Below the pieces are notes generated by a model that made no database searches, had not been told where the DNA came from, and saw only the letters and a list, made by a program, of their open reading frames with translations. From Inquilinus limosus (GTDB taxonomy: Bacteria; Pseudomonadota; Alphaproteobacteria; DSM-16000; Inquilinaceae), in contig NZ_NHON01000027.1 in assembly GCF_002195995.1 (NCBI RefSeq), forward strand, positions 1 to 64,000: a stretch of 64,000 nt of DNA, given 5' to 3'. The position numbers and the translations under genes were made by a program. This document shows, in pieces, positions 43,056-51,541 of this stretch (position 1 is its first letter; each line of letters begins with the position of its first letter).

Positions 43056-44666
43056 ATGACCGACCTCGCCGCCCGCGCCGAGCACTGGGCGATCGTCCTC
43101 ACCCGCATCCCCAGCGTCACCGGCACGCCGGACGAGGTGGCCTATGCCGACACGCTGTGCGGCCTGCTGCGCGCCAGCCCGGCCTTCCGCGACCGGCCGG
43201 ACGATGTCTGGACCATCCCGGCGGGCGATCGGCTGGGCCGCGCCAGCGTCGCCGCCCTGCTGCGCGGCCGCGGCCGCCGCACCGTGGTGCTGACCGGCCA
43301 TTTCGACACGGTGACCACAGCCGATTACGGCGACCTGCAGCCGCTGGCGACCGATCCGGAGCCGCTGAAGGAGGCGCTGCTGGCCCGGCTGCGGCGCGAC
43401 GCCCGCAGCGAGGCGGAGCAGCTGGCCCTGGCCGACCTGTCGGGGCCGGACTTCCTGCCCGGGCGCGGCCTGCTCGACATGAAGGGCGGCCTCGCCGCCG
43501 GCCTGGCGGTGCTGGAGGCGACGGCCGCGGAGCCGGAGCGCGAGGGCAACCTGCTGTTCCTCGCCGTGCCGGATGAGGAGGTGAACTCCGCCGGCGCCCG
43601 CAGCGCCGGCCGCGCCCTGCCCGGCTTGGCCGAGCGGCTGGGCCTGACCCTCGACGCCGCGATCAACCTCGACTGCCTGGGCGACACCGGCGATGGCCGC
43701 TTCGGCCGGTCGGTGGCGCTGGGCAGCGTCGGCAAGCTGCTGCCGAGCGCCCTGGTGGTCGGCCGCGCCACCCATGTCGCCGATACCATCCGCGGGGTCG
43801 GCGCCGCTGCCCTGGCCGGCGCCATCGCCGCCGCGCTGGAATGGGCGCCGGAGCTGACCGAGAGCCTGGGCAACGCCTCCGGCACCCCGGCGACGCTGCT
43901 GGGCATGAAGGACGGCAAGGCCGGCTACGACGTCACCACCCCCGGCACCGTCTGGATGTTCTGGAACACCGCGCGCTACCGGCGCGGGCCGGAGGATGTG
44001 ATGGGCCCGGTGGCGCGCCTGCTCGAGGACGCGGTGGCCGGCGTCGCGGCGCAGCTGCGGCAGCGCGGCGGGGCCGATGTGCCGGACGTGCCGGTGCTGC
44101 GCTTCGCCGAACTGCGGCGCGAGGTGCTGGCGCGCTCGCCCGAAGCCGAGGCAGCCCTGGCCGCGGTGGCGGCCGAGGCAGCAGAGGCCGGCCTCGACCT
44201 GCCCGAGCAGTGCCGGCGGATCACCGAGGCGCTGTGGCGCCTGAGCGGCCGCAGCGGCCCGGCGGTGGTGCTGGGCCTGGCCTCGATGCCCTACCTGCCG
44301 GTGTCGCTCGGCGCGGACGAGGCGGGCCAGCGGCTGGAGCGGGCGACGCGCGCGGCCGCGGCCAAGGTGGCGGCGCGCCACGGCACCACGATCGGGATCG
44401 AGCCCTGGTTCCCCGGCATCTCCGACATGAGCTTCCTCGGCACCGGCGACGAGGGCTCGGTCGCCGCCATCGCCGCCGACACCCCGGCCTGGGGCGCCGG
44501 CCTGCCCTGGCCCGACGGCCCGGCCCTGGCGCAGATCCCGATCGTCAATGCCGGTCCCTGGGGCCGCGACTATCACACGCCGCTGGAGCGCATCTATCGG
44601 CCGTATGCCTTCGAGGTGCTGCCGGAGCTGATCCGCGAGATCGCCGACGGGGTGATCAGGGGGTGA
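43056..44666 (+). CDS. RocB-like M20-family peptidase
   Basis: A 536-residue zinc peptidase-like protein. TVVLTGHFDTVTTADYGDLQ gives the M20 first metal His/Asp, GRGLLDMKGGLAAGLAV the bridging Asp, and LAVPDEEVNSAGA the general-base Glu pair. The length and these motifs match the RocB group known from arginine/ornithine use in Bacillus, although its enzymatic action is not established. An earlier in-frame start inside the preceding gene is rejected. It is co-transcribed with the RAM-domain gene. Confidence 0.8.
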   Translation: MTDLAARAEHWAIVLTRIPSVTGTPDEVAYADTLCGLLRASPAFRDRPDDVWTIPAGDRLGRASVAALLRGRGRRTVVLTGHFDTVTTADYGDLQPLATDPEPLKEALLARLRRDARSEAEQLALADLSGPDFLPGRGLLDMKGGLAAGLAVLEATAAEPEREGNLLFLAVPDEEVNSAGARSAGRALPGLAERLGLTLDAAINLDCLGDTGDGRFGRSVALGSVGKLLPSALVVGRATHVADTIRGVGAAALAGAIAAALEWAPELTESLGNASGTPATLLGMKDGKAGYDVTTPGTVWMFWNTARYRRGPEDVMGPVARLLEDAVAGVAAQLRQRGGADVPDVPVLRFAELRREVLARSPEAEAALAAVAAEAAEAGLDLPEQCRRITEALWRLSGRSGPAVVLGLASMPYLPVSLGADEAGQRLERATRAAAAKVAARHGTTIGIEPWFPGISDMSFLGTGDEGSVAAIAADTPAWGAGLPWPDGPALAQIPIVNAGPWGRDYHTPLERIYRPYAFEVLPELIREIADGVIRG

Positions 44667-44975
44667 TTTGAACCCTATCGGCTTCAATCATCTGTCGGGT
44701 GCTGTCCGATTGCCTCTCCCGCTTGCGGGAGAGGTCGGGCTCGCGTAGCGAGACCGGGTGAGGGCGGCTCGGCCGCAACGCCGGGATCACCCCTGCAGGA
44801 CCGGGCGGGCCATGCGCTTGCCCGTGGCAAAGCTGTGCTTACGGCGAGGCCGCTATCCCCTCACCCGGAGCCGCTTCGCGTCTCCGACCTCTCCCGCAAG
44901 CGGGAGAGGCAATTTTCTCGCAAAGCCACGACCGGTCTCACCGATCGAAGGAGTGTGTTTGGTGCAGCCCCCGCC
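44667..44975. other. gap with repeat D copy 2
   Basis: No gene. The 205-bp repeat fills most of the space between the convergent RocB-like and oxidase genes and may help terminate both. Confidence 0.6.
44709..44913. repeat. MITE-like repeat D, copy 2
   Basis: The left end begins ATTGCCTCTCCCGCTTGCGG and runs to GGTGAGGG; the right end, CCCCTCACCCGG to GGGAGAGGCAAT, is its inverted form. The middle 90 bases match copy 1 at 28387 in many positions (GCGCTTGC, GTGCTT, GGCGAG, CCGCT). Confidence 0.75.
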
Positions 44976-45347
44976 CTACTGCCCGCCCAGGAACAGCACC
45001 CGGGTCAGCAGGGTGTAGTCGGACTCCGCCACCATGATGGCGACGAAGACCAGCAGCGCCGCGGGCGGCAGGATGATGGCGTAGACCAGGGCCAGCCGCT
45101 CCCACTTCATATGCATGAACACGGCGACGATCAGCCCCGCCTTCAGCATCATGAACAGCAGAATCAGCCCCCAGCGCAGCAGCCCCTGCAGGGCGAAGTA
45201 GTCGACCAGGTAGGAGCAGGCGCTGAGCACGAACAGCCAGCCCCAGACCACCAGGTACAGCCTGATCGGGTGCTGCTGCCCCTGGGCATGGACGACGGGC
45301 TGCGACGACCCGTGCCCTTCGTCGATATGTGCGGTGGCGTGTGCCAT
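44976..45347 (-). CDS. cytochrome c oxidase subunit IV-type protein
   Basis: A 123-residue membrane protein with a His-rich N-terminus and three helices; MLKAGLIVAVFMHMKWERL is the typical COX4/CtaF-like segment. It closes the oxidase operon. ATG 45347 with GAGGG before it is chosen over a GTG six codons upstream. Confidence 0.8.
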   Translation of the reverse strand: MAHATAHIDEGHGSSQPVVHAQGQQHPIRLYLVVWGWLFVLSACSYLVDYFALQGLLRWGLILLFMMLKAGLIVAVFMHMKWERLALVYAIILPPAALLVFVAIMVAESDYTLLTRVLFLGGQ

Positions 45348-45358
45348 GGCCCCGTCCC

Positions 45359-46072
45359 TCACCACAGATAGAACAGCGCGAAGATGAACACCCAGACCAG
45401 ATCGACGAAATGCCAGTACAGGCCGGTGATCTCGACGATCTCGTAGTTGCCCCGACGGCTGGTGAAGAAGCCGCGCCGACCGGTCTCGAAATCGCCGCGC
45501 AGCACCTTGCGGGCCATGATGATCAGGAAGATCACCCCGATCGTGACGTGGGTGCCGTGGAAGCCGGTGATCATGAAGAAGGCCGACCCGAATTGCGGCG
45601 CCCCCCAGGGGTTGCCCCAGGGCCGCACACCCTCATGGATCAGCTTGGTCCATTCGAAGGCCTGCATGCCGACGAAGGTGGCGCCGAGGGCCGCGGTCAC
45701 CAGCATCAGCACCGCCGTCTTCACCCGGTCGCGGCGATAGCCGCAATTCACCGCCATCGCCATGGTGCCGCTGCTGCTGATCAGCACGAAAGTCATGATC
45801 GCGATCAGGAGCAGCGGGACAGACTCCCCGCCGACGGTCAGGCCGAACACCTCGCTCGGGTTCGGCCAGGGCTGGGTCGTCGACATCCGCACCGTCATGT
45901 AGGACAGGAGGAAGCAGCCGAACACGAAGGTGTCGCTGAGCAGGAAGATCCACATCATCGCCTTGCCCCAGGACGCGCTCTTGAAGGCGCGCTGGTCGGA
46001 CGACCAGTCTTCCGAGATGCCGCGCCAGCCCTCGGCGCGGGCGACGGATCCGGCGATATGGGTTTCGGCCAT
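45359..46072 (-). CDS. ctaE: cytochrome c oxidase subunit III
   Basis: A 237-residue membrane protein with about seven helices. MQAFEWTKLIHEG, GFHGTHVTIGVIFL and GLYWHFVDLVWVFIFALFYL are the conserved helices of subunit III. It is the second subunit-III-type gene in the operon, preceded by the divergent copy 13 bases upstream. Confidence 0.9.
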   Translation of the reverse strand: MAETHIAGSVARAEGWRGISEDWSSDQRAFKSASWGKAMMWIFLLSDTFVFGCFLLSYMTVRMSTTQPWPNPSEVFGLTVGGESVPLLLIAIMTFVLISSSGTMAMAVNCGYRRDRVKTAVLMLVTAALGATFVGMQAFEWTKLIHEGVRPWGNPWGAPQFGSAFFMITGFHGTHVTIGVIFLIIMARKVLRGDFETGRRGFFTSRRGNYEIVEITGLYWHFVDLVWVFIFALFYLW

Positions 46073-46085
46073 CGGCTTGCCTCCC

Positions 46086-46802
46086 CTAGCTCAGCATCCG
46101 GCTGCAGATCTCGGCGAAGCGGTCCGCCCAGCCGGTCAGCAGGGCGAGCAGGATCAGCCAGACCAGCAGCAGGAAATGCCAGTACAGCGCGCATAGCTGG
46201 ACGCTCAGGCGCAGCCGCCCCGATTCGACATCGGACGGGTCGCCGCGCCAGGCCCGGGCGCCGGTGCGGCCCAGGGCCACCAGGCCGCCCAGCACATGCG
46301 CGCCATGCACCGCGGTGACCAGGTAGAAGAAGGAATTGGCCGGGTTGGTGGCCAGGAAATAGCCCAAGAGATGCAGCTGCTGCCAGGCCAGGAGCTGCCC
46401 GACGACGAACACCAGAGACGCGGCGCCGCCGGCCAGCAGGCCGGTGCGGGTGTCGGCCGGGTCGCCGCGCTGCGCCGCCGCCTGGGCGCATTGCAGTCCG
46501 ACGCTGGCCGCGGCCAGGGCCGCGGTGTTGATCCACAGCAGCGTCGGCACCGGCAGCGCCCGCCAGTCCGGCATCGCCATGCGCATCGAATAGGCGCTGA
46601 CCAGCAGGGCGAACAGCGCGCCGGCGACGGTCAGGAACACGCCCAGCCCGATCATCGCGGTCGGCCGCCGCGAGGCGCCGGTCGGCGGCACGTTGCCGAC
46701 CGTGCTCTCCTGCAGCCACGGCTTCTCCATCAGCCCCTGCCGGGCCAGCCACCACAGGGCCAGCCCGCCGAGCACCAGCATGAAGACGGTGACGATGACC
46801 AT
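46086..46802 (-). CDS. second subunit-III-like oxidase protein
   Basis: A 238-residue membrane protein. AWQQLHLLGYFLATNPANSF, HGAHVLGGLVALGR and ALYWHFLLLVWLILLALL place it in the subunit III superfamily, but it is clearly diverged from the neighbouring gene. Two subunit-III genes side by side recall the coxMNOP-type alternative oxidases of Bradyrhizobium. It starts 11 bases after the subunit I gene, so it is in the same operon. Confidence 0.8.
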   Translation of the reverse strand: MVIVTVFMLVLGGLALWWLARQGLMEKPWLQESTVGNVPPTGASRRPTAMIGLGVFLTVAGALFALLVSAYSMRMAMPDWRALPVPTLLWINTAALAAASVGLQCAQAAAQRGDPADTRTGLLAGGAASLVFVVGQLLAWQQLHLLGYFLATNPANSFFYLVTAVHGAHVLGGLVALGRTGARAWRGDPSDVESGRLRLSVQLCALYWHFLLLVWLILLALLTGWADRFAEICSRMLS

Positions 46803-46813
46803 CGCCGGCGCCC

Positions 46814-48577
46814 TCAGCCGTGGTGCACGGCGCCGGGCATGTTCTGCGGCAGGAAATCCTGCGCCGCGCCCGGCACGTTGTAGTCATAGGCCCAGCGATA
46901 GACCACCGGCAGCTCGCGCCCCCAATTGCCGTGTGGCGGCGGGGTGGTCGGCGTCTGCCATTCCAGCGTCGTCGCCCGCCACGGATTGCCGCCGGCGTCG
47001 CGGCCGTGCCGCAGGCTCCAGATCAGGTTGAACAGGAACAGCAGCTGGGCCGCGCCGACGGTCAGCGCCGCGGCGGTGATGAAGATGTTGAGGTCATGGG
47101 CCGAGGGCGGCACGAAGGCGGTCTCGCCGAGCTCGAAATAGCGCCGCGGCACGCCGATCAGCCCGAGATAATGCATCGGGAAGAAGATCGCGTAGGCGCC
47201 GACGAAGCTGACCCAGAAATGGATCTTGCCCATCGTGTCGCCGAGCATCCGGCCGGTGATCTTCGGGTACCAGTGGTAGATCGCGCCGAACACCACGAAG
47301 ATCGGCGCCACCCCCATCACCATGTGGAAATGGGCGACCACGAACATGGTGTCGGACAGCGGCACGTCGACCACGACATTGCCCAGGAACAGCCCGGTCA
47401 GCCCGCCATTGACGAAGGTGACGATGAAGGCGATGGCGAACAGCATCGGCGGCGTCAGGTGGATGTCGCCGCGCCACAGCGTCAGCACCCAGTTGTAGAC
47501 CTTGATCGCCGTCGGGATGGCGATGATCAGCGTCGTGGTGGCGAAGAAGAACCCGAAATACGGATTCATGCCGCTGACATACATGTGGTGCGCCCAGACG
47601 ATGAAGCTCAGCGCGCCGATGCCGACGATCGCCCACACCATCATGCGATAGCCGAAGATGTTCTTGCGGGCGTGGGTGCTGATCAGGTCGGAGACGATGC
47701 CGAAGGCCGGCAGGGCGACGATGTAGACTTCCGGGTGGCCGAAGAACCAGAACAGGTGCTGGAACAGGATCGGGCTGCCGCTGGCGTATTTCAGCTGCTC
47801 GCCCATCTCGACCAAAGCCGGCATGAAGAAGCTGGTGCCCAGCAGGCGGTCGAGCAGCATCATCACGCAGGCGACGAACAGCGCCGGGAAGGCCAGCAGC
47901 GCCATGACCGTGGCGGTGAAGATGCCCCACACCGTCAGCGGCATCCGCATCAGCGTCATCCCCCGTGCCCGCGCCTGCAGCACGGTGACGACGTAGTTCA
48001 GCCCGCCCATGGTGAAGCCGATGATGAACAGGATCAGCGAGCCGAGCATCAGCAGGATGCCCCAGTCGCGCCCGCCGGGCGTGCCGGACAGGATCGCCTG
48101 CGGCGGATACAGCGTCCAGCCGGCCCCCGTCGGCCCGCCGGGGGCGAAGAATCCCGCCACCAGCACCAGCACCGCCAGCAGGTAGATCCAGTAGCTGAGC
48201 ATGTTGACATAGGGGAACACCATGTCCCGCGCGCCCAGCATCAGCGGGATCAGGTAGTTGCCGAAGCCGCCCAGGAACAGCGCCGTCAGCAGGTAGATCA
48301 CCATGATCATCCCGTGCATGGTGATGAACTGGTAGTAGCCGTTGGCGTCGATGAAGGAGAAATCGTCCGGGAAGGCCAGTTGCAGCCGCATCATCCAGGA
48401 CAGGACCAGCGCCACGAAGCCGATCGCCAGCGCGGTGCCGGCATACTGCACGGCGATGACCTTGGCGTCCTGCGAGAACACCCAGGTCGTGAGCCAGCTT
48501 TTCGGATGGTACAGCTCGACATCGGGCACCTCGGCCGGCGGCACCGGGTCGAGGGGTTCGCGGATGACGTCGACCAT
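46814..48577 (-). CDS. ctaD: cytochrome c oxidase subunit I
   Basis: A 587-residue heme-copper oxidase catalytic subunit with twelve or more helices. FWFFGHPEVYIVALPAFG holds a CuB His and the K-channel Glu (A1-type), VWAHHMYVSGM gives two CuB His, and VVAHFHMVMG the heme His pair. NGYYQFITMHGMIMV contains the first heme a ligand. It pumps protons while reducing oxygen. The ATG follows AGGAGGA. It lies downstream of the subunit II gene. Confidence 0.95.
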   Translation of the reverse strand: MVDVIREPLDPVPPAEVPDVELYHPKSWLTTWVFSQDAKVIAVQYAGTALAIGFVALVLSWMMRLQLAFPDDFSFIDANGYYQFITMHGMIMVIYLLTALFLGGFGNYLIPLMLGARDMVFPYVNMLSYWIYLLAVLVLVAGFFAPGGPTGAGWTLYPPQAILSGTPGGRDWGILLMLGSLILFIIGFTMGGLNYVVTVLQARARGMTLMRMPLTVWGIFTATVMALLAFPALFVACVMMLLDRLLGTSFFMPALVEMGEQLKYASGSPILFQHLFWFFGHPEVYIVALPAFGIVSDLISTHARKNIFGYRMMVWAIVGIGALSFIVWAHHMYVSGMNPYFGFFFATTTLIIAIPTAIKVYNWVLTLWRGDIHLTPPMLFAIAFIVTFVNGGLTGLFLGNVVVDVPLSDTMFVVAHFHMVMGVAPIFVVFGAIYHWYPKITGRMLGDTMGKIHFWVSFVGAYAIFFPMHYLGLIGVPRRYFELGETAFVPPSAHDLNIFITAAALTVGAAQLLFLFNLIWSLRHGRDAGGNPWRATTLEWQTPTTPPPHGNWGRELPVVYRWAYDYNVPGAAQDFLPQNMPGAVHHG

Positions 48578-48676
48578 GGGCCTGTCCTCCTGCTTCCTCC
48601 GCGGCCGGGATCGACGGGGATCGTCCCGGCCGGCTGATATCCCTCCTCGCGGCCCCTCCCCTTCGCGGGGCCGGAC

Positions 48677-49507
48677 TCAGTTCGCGGCGGCCACCTCGTG
48701 CGCGGCCGGCACCGGCAGCGCCGAGACCTTGCCGAAGGTCGATTGCTGCTGCAGCCAGGCGTCGTAATCGGCTTGGGCGTCGACCACGACGGTGCCGCGC
48801 ATATAGGGATGGCCGGTGCCGCACAGCTCGGCACACAGCACCTCGAAGGTGCCGGTGCGGGTCGGCGTGAACCAGTAATAGGTGACCGAGCCCGGGATCA
48901 TGTCCATCTTCGCCCGGAACTGCGGCACGTAGAAATCGTGCAGCACGTCGACCGAGCGCAGCAGCATCTTCACCGGCTTGTCGATCGGCAGGTGCAGTTC
49001 GCCGCCCTGGATCAGCACATCGTCCAGGCCGGCCGGATCGTCGGCGTGGATGCCGAACGGGTTGTCCGCCGTCACCGCCTGGGTCGAGGCGGCCCCGAGC
49101 CTGCCGTCCTTGCCCGGCAGCCGGTAGGCCCATTGCCATTGCTGGCCCAGCACCTCGACCTCGGTGGCCTCCTTCGGCACGGTGACGAACTGGGCCCAGA
49201 CGACCAGGCCGGGCGCCAGCATCGCCGCCACCCCCACCCCGGTGATGATGGTCAGCCAGCCCTCCAGCCGCTTGTTCTCCGGCTTGTAGTCGGCGGTGTT
49301 GCCCTCGCGGTGGCGGAAGCGCCAGACGCAATAGGCGGTGAACAGCACGATCGCCGTGAACACCACGCCGGTGATCCAGAAGGTGATCTCGATCGTGCCG
49401 TCGATGTAGTGCCAGTTCGAGGCGATCGGGGTCCACCACCACGGGCTCAACAGGTGGAACACCACCGAGCCGACGGCGATCAGCACCAGGACGAGCGCGG
49501 TCTTCAT
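48677..49507 (-). CDS. ctaC: cytochrome c oxidase subunit II
   Basis: A 276-residue protein. Two membrane helices (VLVLIAVGSVVFHLLSPWWW and FWITGVVFTAIVLF) precede a CuA cupredoxin domain; HDFYVPQFRAKMDMIPG and CAELCGTGHPYM are the complete CuA site. There is no fused cytochrome c domain. The first hydrophobic segment could be a signal anchor. It is the first gene of the five-gene operon. The 345-base region upstream should hold the operon promoter. Confidence 0.95.
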   Translation of the reverse strand: MKTALVLVLIAVGSVVFHLLSPWWWTPIASNWHYIDGTIEITFWITGVVFTAIVLFTAYCVWRFRHREGNTADYKPENKRLEGWLTIITGVGVAAMLAPGLVVWAQFVTVPKEATEVEVLGQQWQWAYRLPGKDGRLGAASTQAVTADNPFGIHADDPAGLDDVLIQGGELHLPIDKPVKMLLRSVDVLHDFYVPQFRAKMDMIPGSVTYYWFTPTRTGTFEVLCAELCGTGHPYMRGTVVVDAQADYDAWLQQQSTFGKVSALPVPAAHEVAAAN

Positions 49508-49852
49508 CTGCGGTCACCCCCGTCTTGCGCGATGACATCGACGCGAAGGCCGGGAAGCGGTCGTCCGGGGCCGGGAAGCGGATGTGGCGGCACAGCGCGG
49601 GAGCCTTCTGCGCCGCGGACCGTCGGCCCGGCGCGGCAGTCTCCCCCAAAATTGGGCCACATCGTCATGGACAGCGGCCTTCGCACTCGTCGAGGCCGGC
49701 CGGCTTCTCCGTCTGGCCCGGCCGTCCCCGCGTCATGGTCGACGCGAGGGCGACCCGTGCAGCAACAGACTTGTCCGGCCTTGGCCTGTAAATTGATGAT
49801 GCGGGTCAGCCCGCTCGATTGTCAACGACCTCGGTCAACCGGGCCCGGCGCC
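49508..49852. other. gap upstream of the oxidase operon
   Basis: No gene. It presumably holds the oxidase promoter, and the downstream end of the cytochrome c gene. A TTGACA on the minus strand (49825-49820) lies too far from the gene start to be sure. Confidence 0.4.
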
Positions 49853-50242
49853 TCACTTCTTCTTGCCGTCGGCGTCGAACTGCTTGAGGAAGGCGATCAG
49901 GTCGTCGATCTTCTGGTCGTCCTTCAGGCCGATGAAGGTCATCTTCGTGCCCGGGATCTTGGCCCGCGGCGCCTTGATGTATTCACGGAACACCGTCTCG
50001 TCCCAGGTGATGCCCGAATTCTTGTTGGCGTCCGAATAGTTGTAGCCCGGCGCCGAGCCGGAATGGCGGCCGAACAGGCCGTTCAGCTCCGGCCCCACGG
50101 CGTTCTTGGCCGTCTCGCCGATCTGATGGCAGGCCTTGCACACCTGGAACACCTTCTCCCCGGCTGCCGGGTCGCCGTCGGCCCGGGCCGCGGTTGTCAG
50201 CGCCATCACCGCGAGTGTACCGATCAGGGTCGAACGCATCAT
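49853..50242 (-). CDS. class I cytochrome c, periplasmic
   Basis: A 129-residue protein with signal peptide (MRSTLIGTLAVMALTTAARA). VFQVCKACHQIGE is the heme motif and GTKMTFIGL holds the axial Met; the layout fits cytochrome c2/c550 types. It probably donates electrons to the adjacent oxidase. AGGAGG lies 7 bases before the ATG; a GTG just before is not used. Confidence 0.9.
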   Translation of the reverse strand: MMRSTLIGTLAVMALTTAARADGDPAAGEKVFQVCKACHQIGETAKNAVGPELNGLFGRHSGSAPGYNYSDANKNSGITWDETVFREYIKAPRAKIPGTKMTFIGLKDDQKIDDLIAFLKQFDADGKKK

Positions 50243-50510
50243 CACGCTTCCTCCTGGCTGGCTGCATGCTGGCTGTATCGGGCGTTGCCGATGCGCCGAT
50301 ACTCCGGCTTTCCGCCCGCCCCTTCAAGGCCCGAGCGATTCGGGGCGCTGCGGCTGCCGCTTCCGTTGCAAGAAAGACAGGGGACGGAATGCCGCAGCCG
50401 GGTTATACTTTGGTCCATGGCGGGTCGCGGCGGCGTGACCGGCGGCCATTCCGGCCGCACTGCCACGGTCGACGCGGGCCCCCTCGAACAGAAGTTCGGG
50501 AGGAACGGAC

Positions 50511-51371
50511 ATGACCATCCGAAACCCCCTGGAATGGGGAGCGGACCAGCTCAGATTCGGCGGCCACGCCCTGCGCACCGGCGGCCAGAGCGTGTTCCAC
50601 GCCGAGGAAAATCCGAACACGCTGGCGCCGGCGGTGCACCGCATCGGCCTGCACGACCTGCGCGAGGCCCTGGCCAAGGGCTTCGAGGATTTCGGCCACT
50701 ATCGCACCGACGTGCTGTATCTCTGCCTGATCTATCCGGTGGTCGGGCTGGTGCTGGCGCGGGCCATGGTCGGGCAGGACATGATCCCGCTCCTGTTCCC
50801 GCTGGCCTCGGGCTTCGCCCTGATCGGGCCCTTCGCCGCGATTGGCCTCTATGAGATGAGCCGGCGGCGGGAGATGGGCCAGCCCTCCAGCTGGGGCGCC
50901 GCCTTCGGCGTGCTGCGCACGCCCCGCTTCGGCGTCATCCTGACGGTCGGCGCCATCCTGGCGGCGATCTTCGTGCTGTGGATGTTCCTGGCGAACGTCA
51001 TCTACAACAACACCCTCGGCCCGGACGCGCCGGCGTCGCTCGGCAGCTTCCTCAGCCAGGTGTTCGGCACCGCCGCCGGCTGGACCCTGATCGTGGTCGG
51101 CTGCGGCGTCGGCCTGGTCTTCGCCGTGGCGGCGATGGCGATCGGCGTGGTGTCCTTCCCGCTGCTGCTGGACCGCGACGTCGGCGCCGACACGGCGATC
51201 TGGACCTCGGTCCGCGCCGTGGCCGCCAACCCGGTGCCGATGGCGGCCTGGGGCCTGATCGTCGTCGCCGGGCTGGTGCTGGGCTCGATCCCGCTCTTCG
51301 TCGGACTGATCGTGGTGATGCCCGTGCTCGGCCACGCCACCTGGCACCTGTACCGCAGGATGGTGAACTGA
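50511..51371 (+). CDS. DUF2189 integral membrane protein
   Basis: A 286-residue protein with about six membrane helices after a soluble N-terminus of 60 residues. The region HDLREALAKGFEDFGHYRTD is the conserved opening of DUF2189. Function unknown; location beside oxidase genes may hint at a role in respiration, which is inferred only. GGGAGG lies before the ATG. It is divergent from the cytochrome c gene and convergent with emrB across a long inverted repeat. Confidence 0.8.
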   Translation: MTIRNPLEWGADQLRFGGHALRTGGQSVFHAEENPNTLAPAVHRIGLHDLREALAKGFEDFGHYRTDVLYLCLIYPVVGLVLARAMVGQDMIPLLFPLASGFALIGPFAAIGLYEMSRRREMGQPSSWGAAFGVLRTPRFGVILTVGAILAAIFVLWMFLANVIYNNTLGPDAPASLGSFLSQVFGTAAGWTLIVVGCGVGLVFAVAAMAIGVVSFPLLLDRDVGADTAIWTSVRAVAANPVPMAAWGLIVVAGLVLGSIPLFVGLIVVMPVLGHATWHLYRRMVN

Positions 51372-51398
51372 TCTCCGCTCAAGCCGAAGAGCGGGATC

Positions 51399-51541
51399 TG
51401 AGATCGCTTGAGAGTGCGCTGGCGTGAGTCGGCTGGCGGTGGTTTCGAGAACCGGAGCGCAGCGGGCGTTGGCCCGTGAGCACCGGAAGCGCAGAAACCG
51501 CCGTCAGACGGCCACGCCAGTAGCGCTATCAAGCGATCTCA
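51399..51541. repeat. long imperfect inverted repeat between convergent genes
   Basis: TGAGATCGCTTGAGAGTGCG at the left pairs with GCGCTATCAAGCGATCTCA at the right; arms of about 48 bases with some mismatches. The right arm contains the stop codon of emrB (51539-51541). It may act as a bidirectional terminator. A short related motif, ACCGGA-GCGCAG, occurs twice in the loop. Confidence 0.7.

Noticed and set aside
47094..49649. Long minus-strand frame across the oxidase subunit I/II genes
   Set aside because: It is a different frame on the coding strand of two clear oxidase genes; the product is non-globular.
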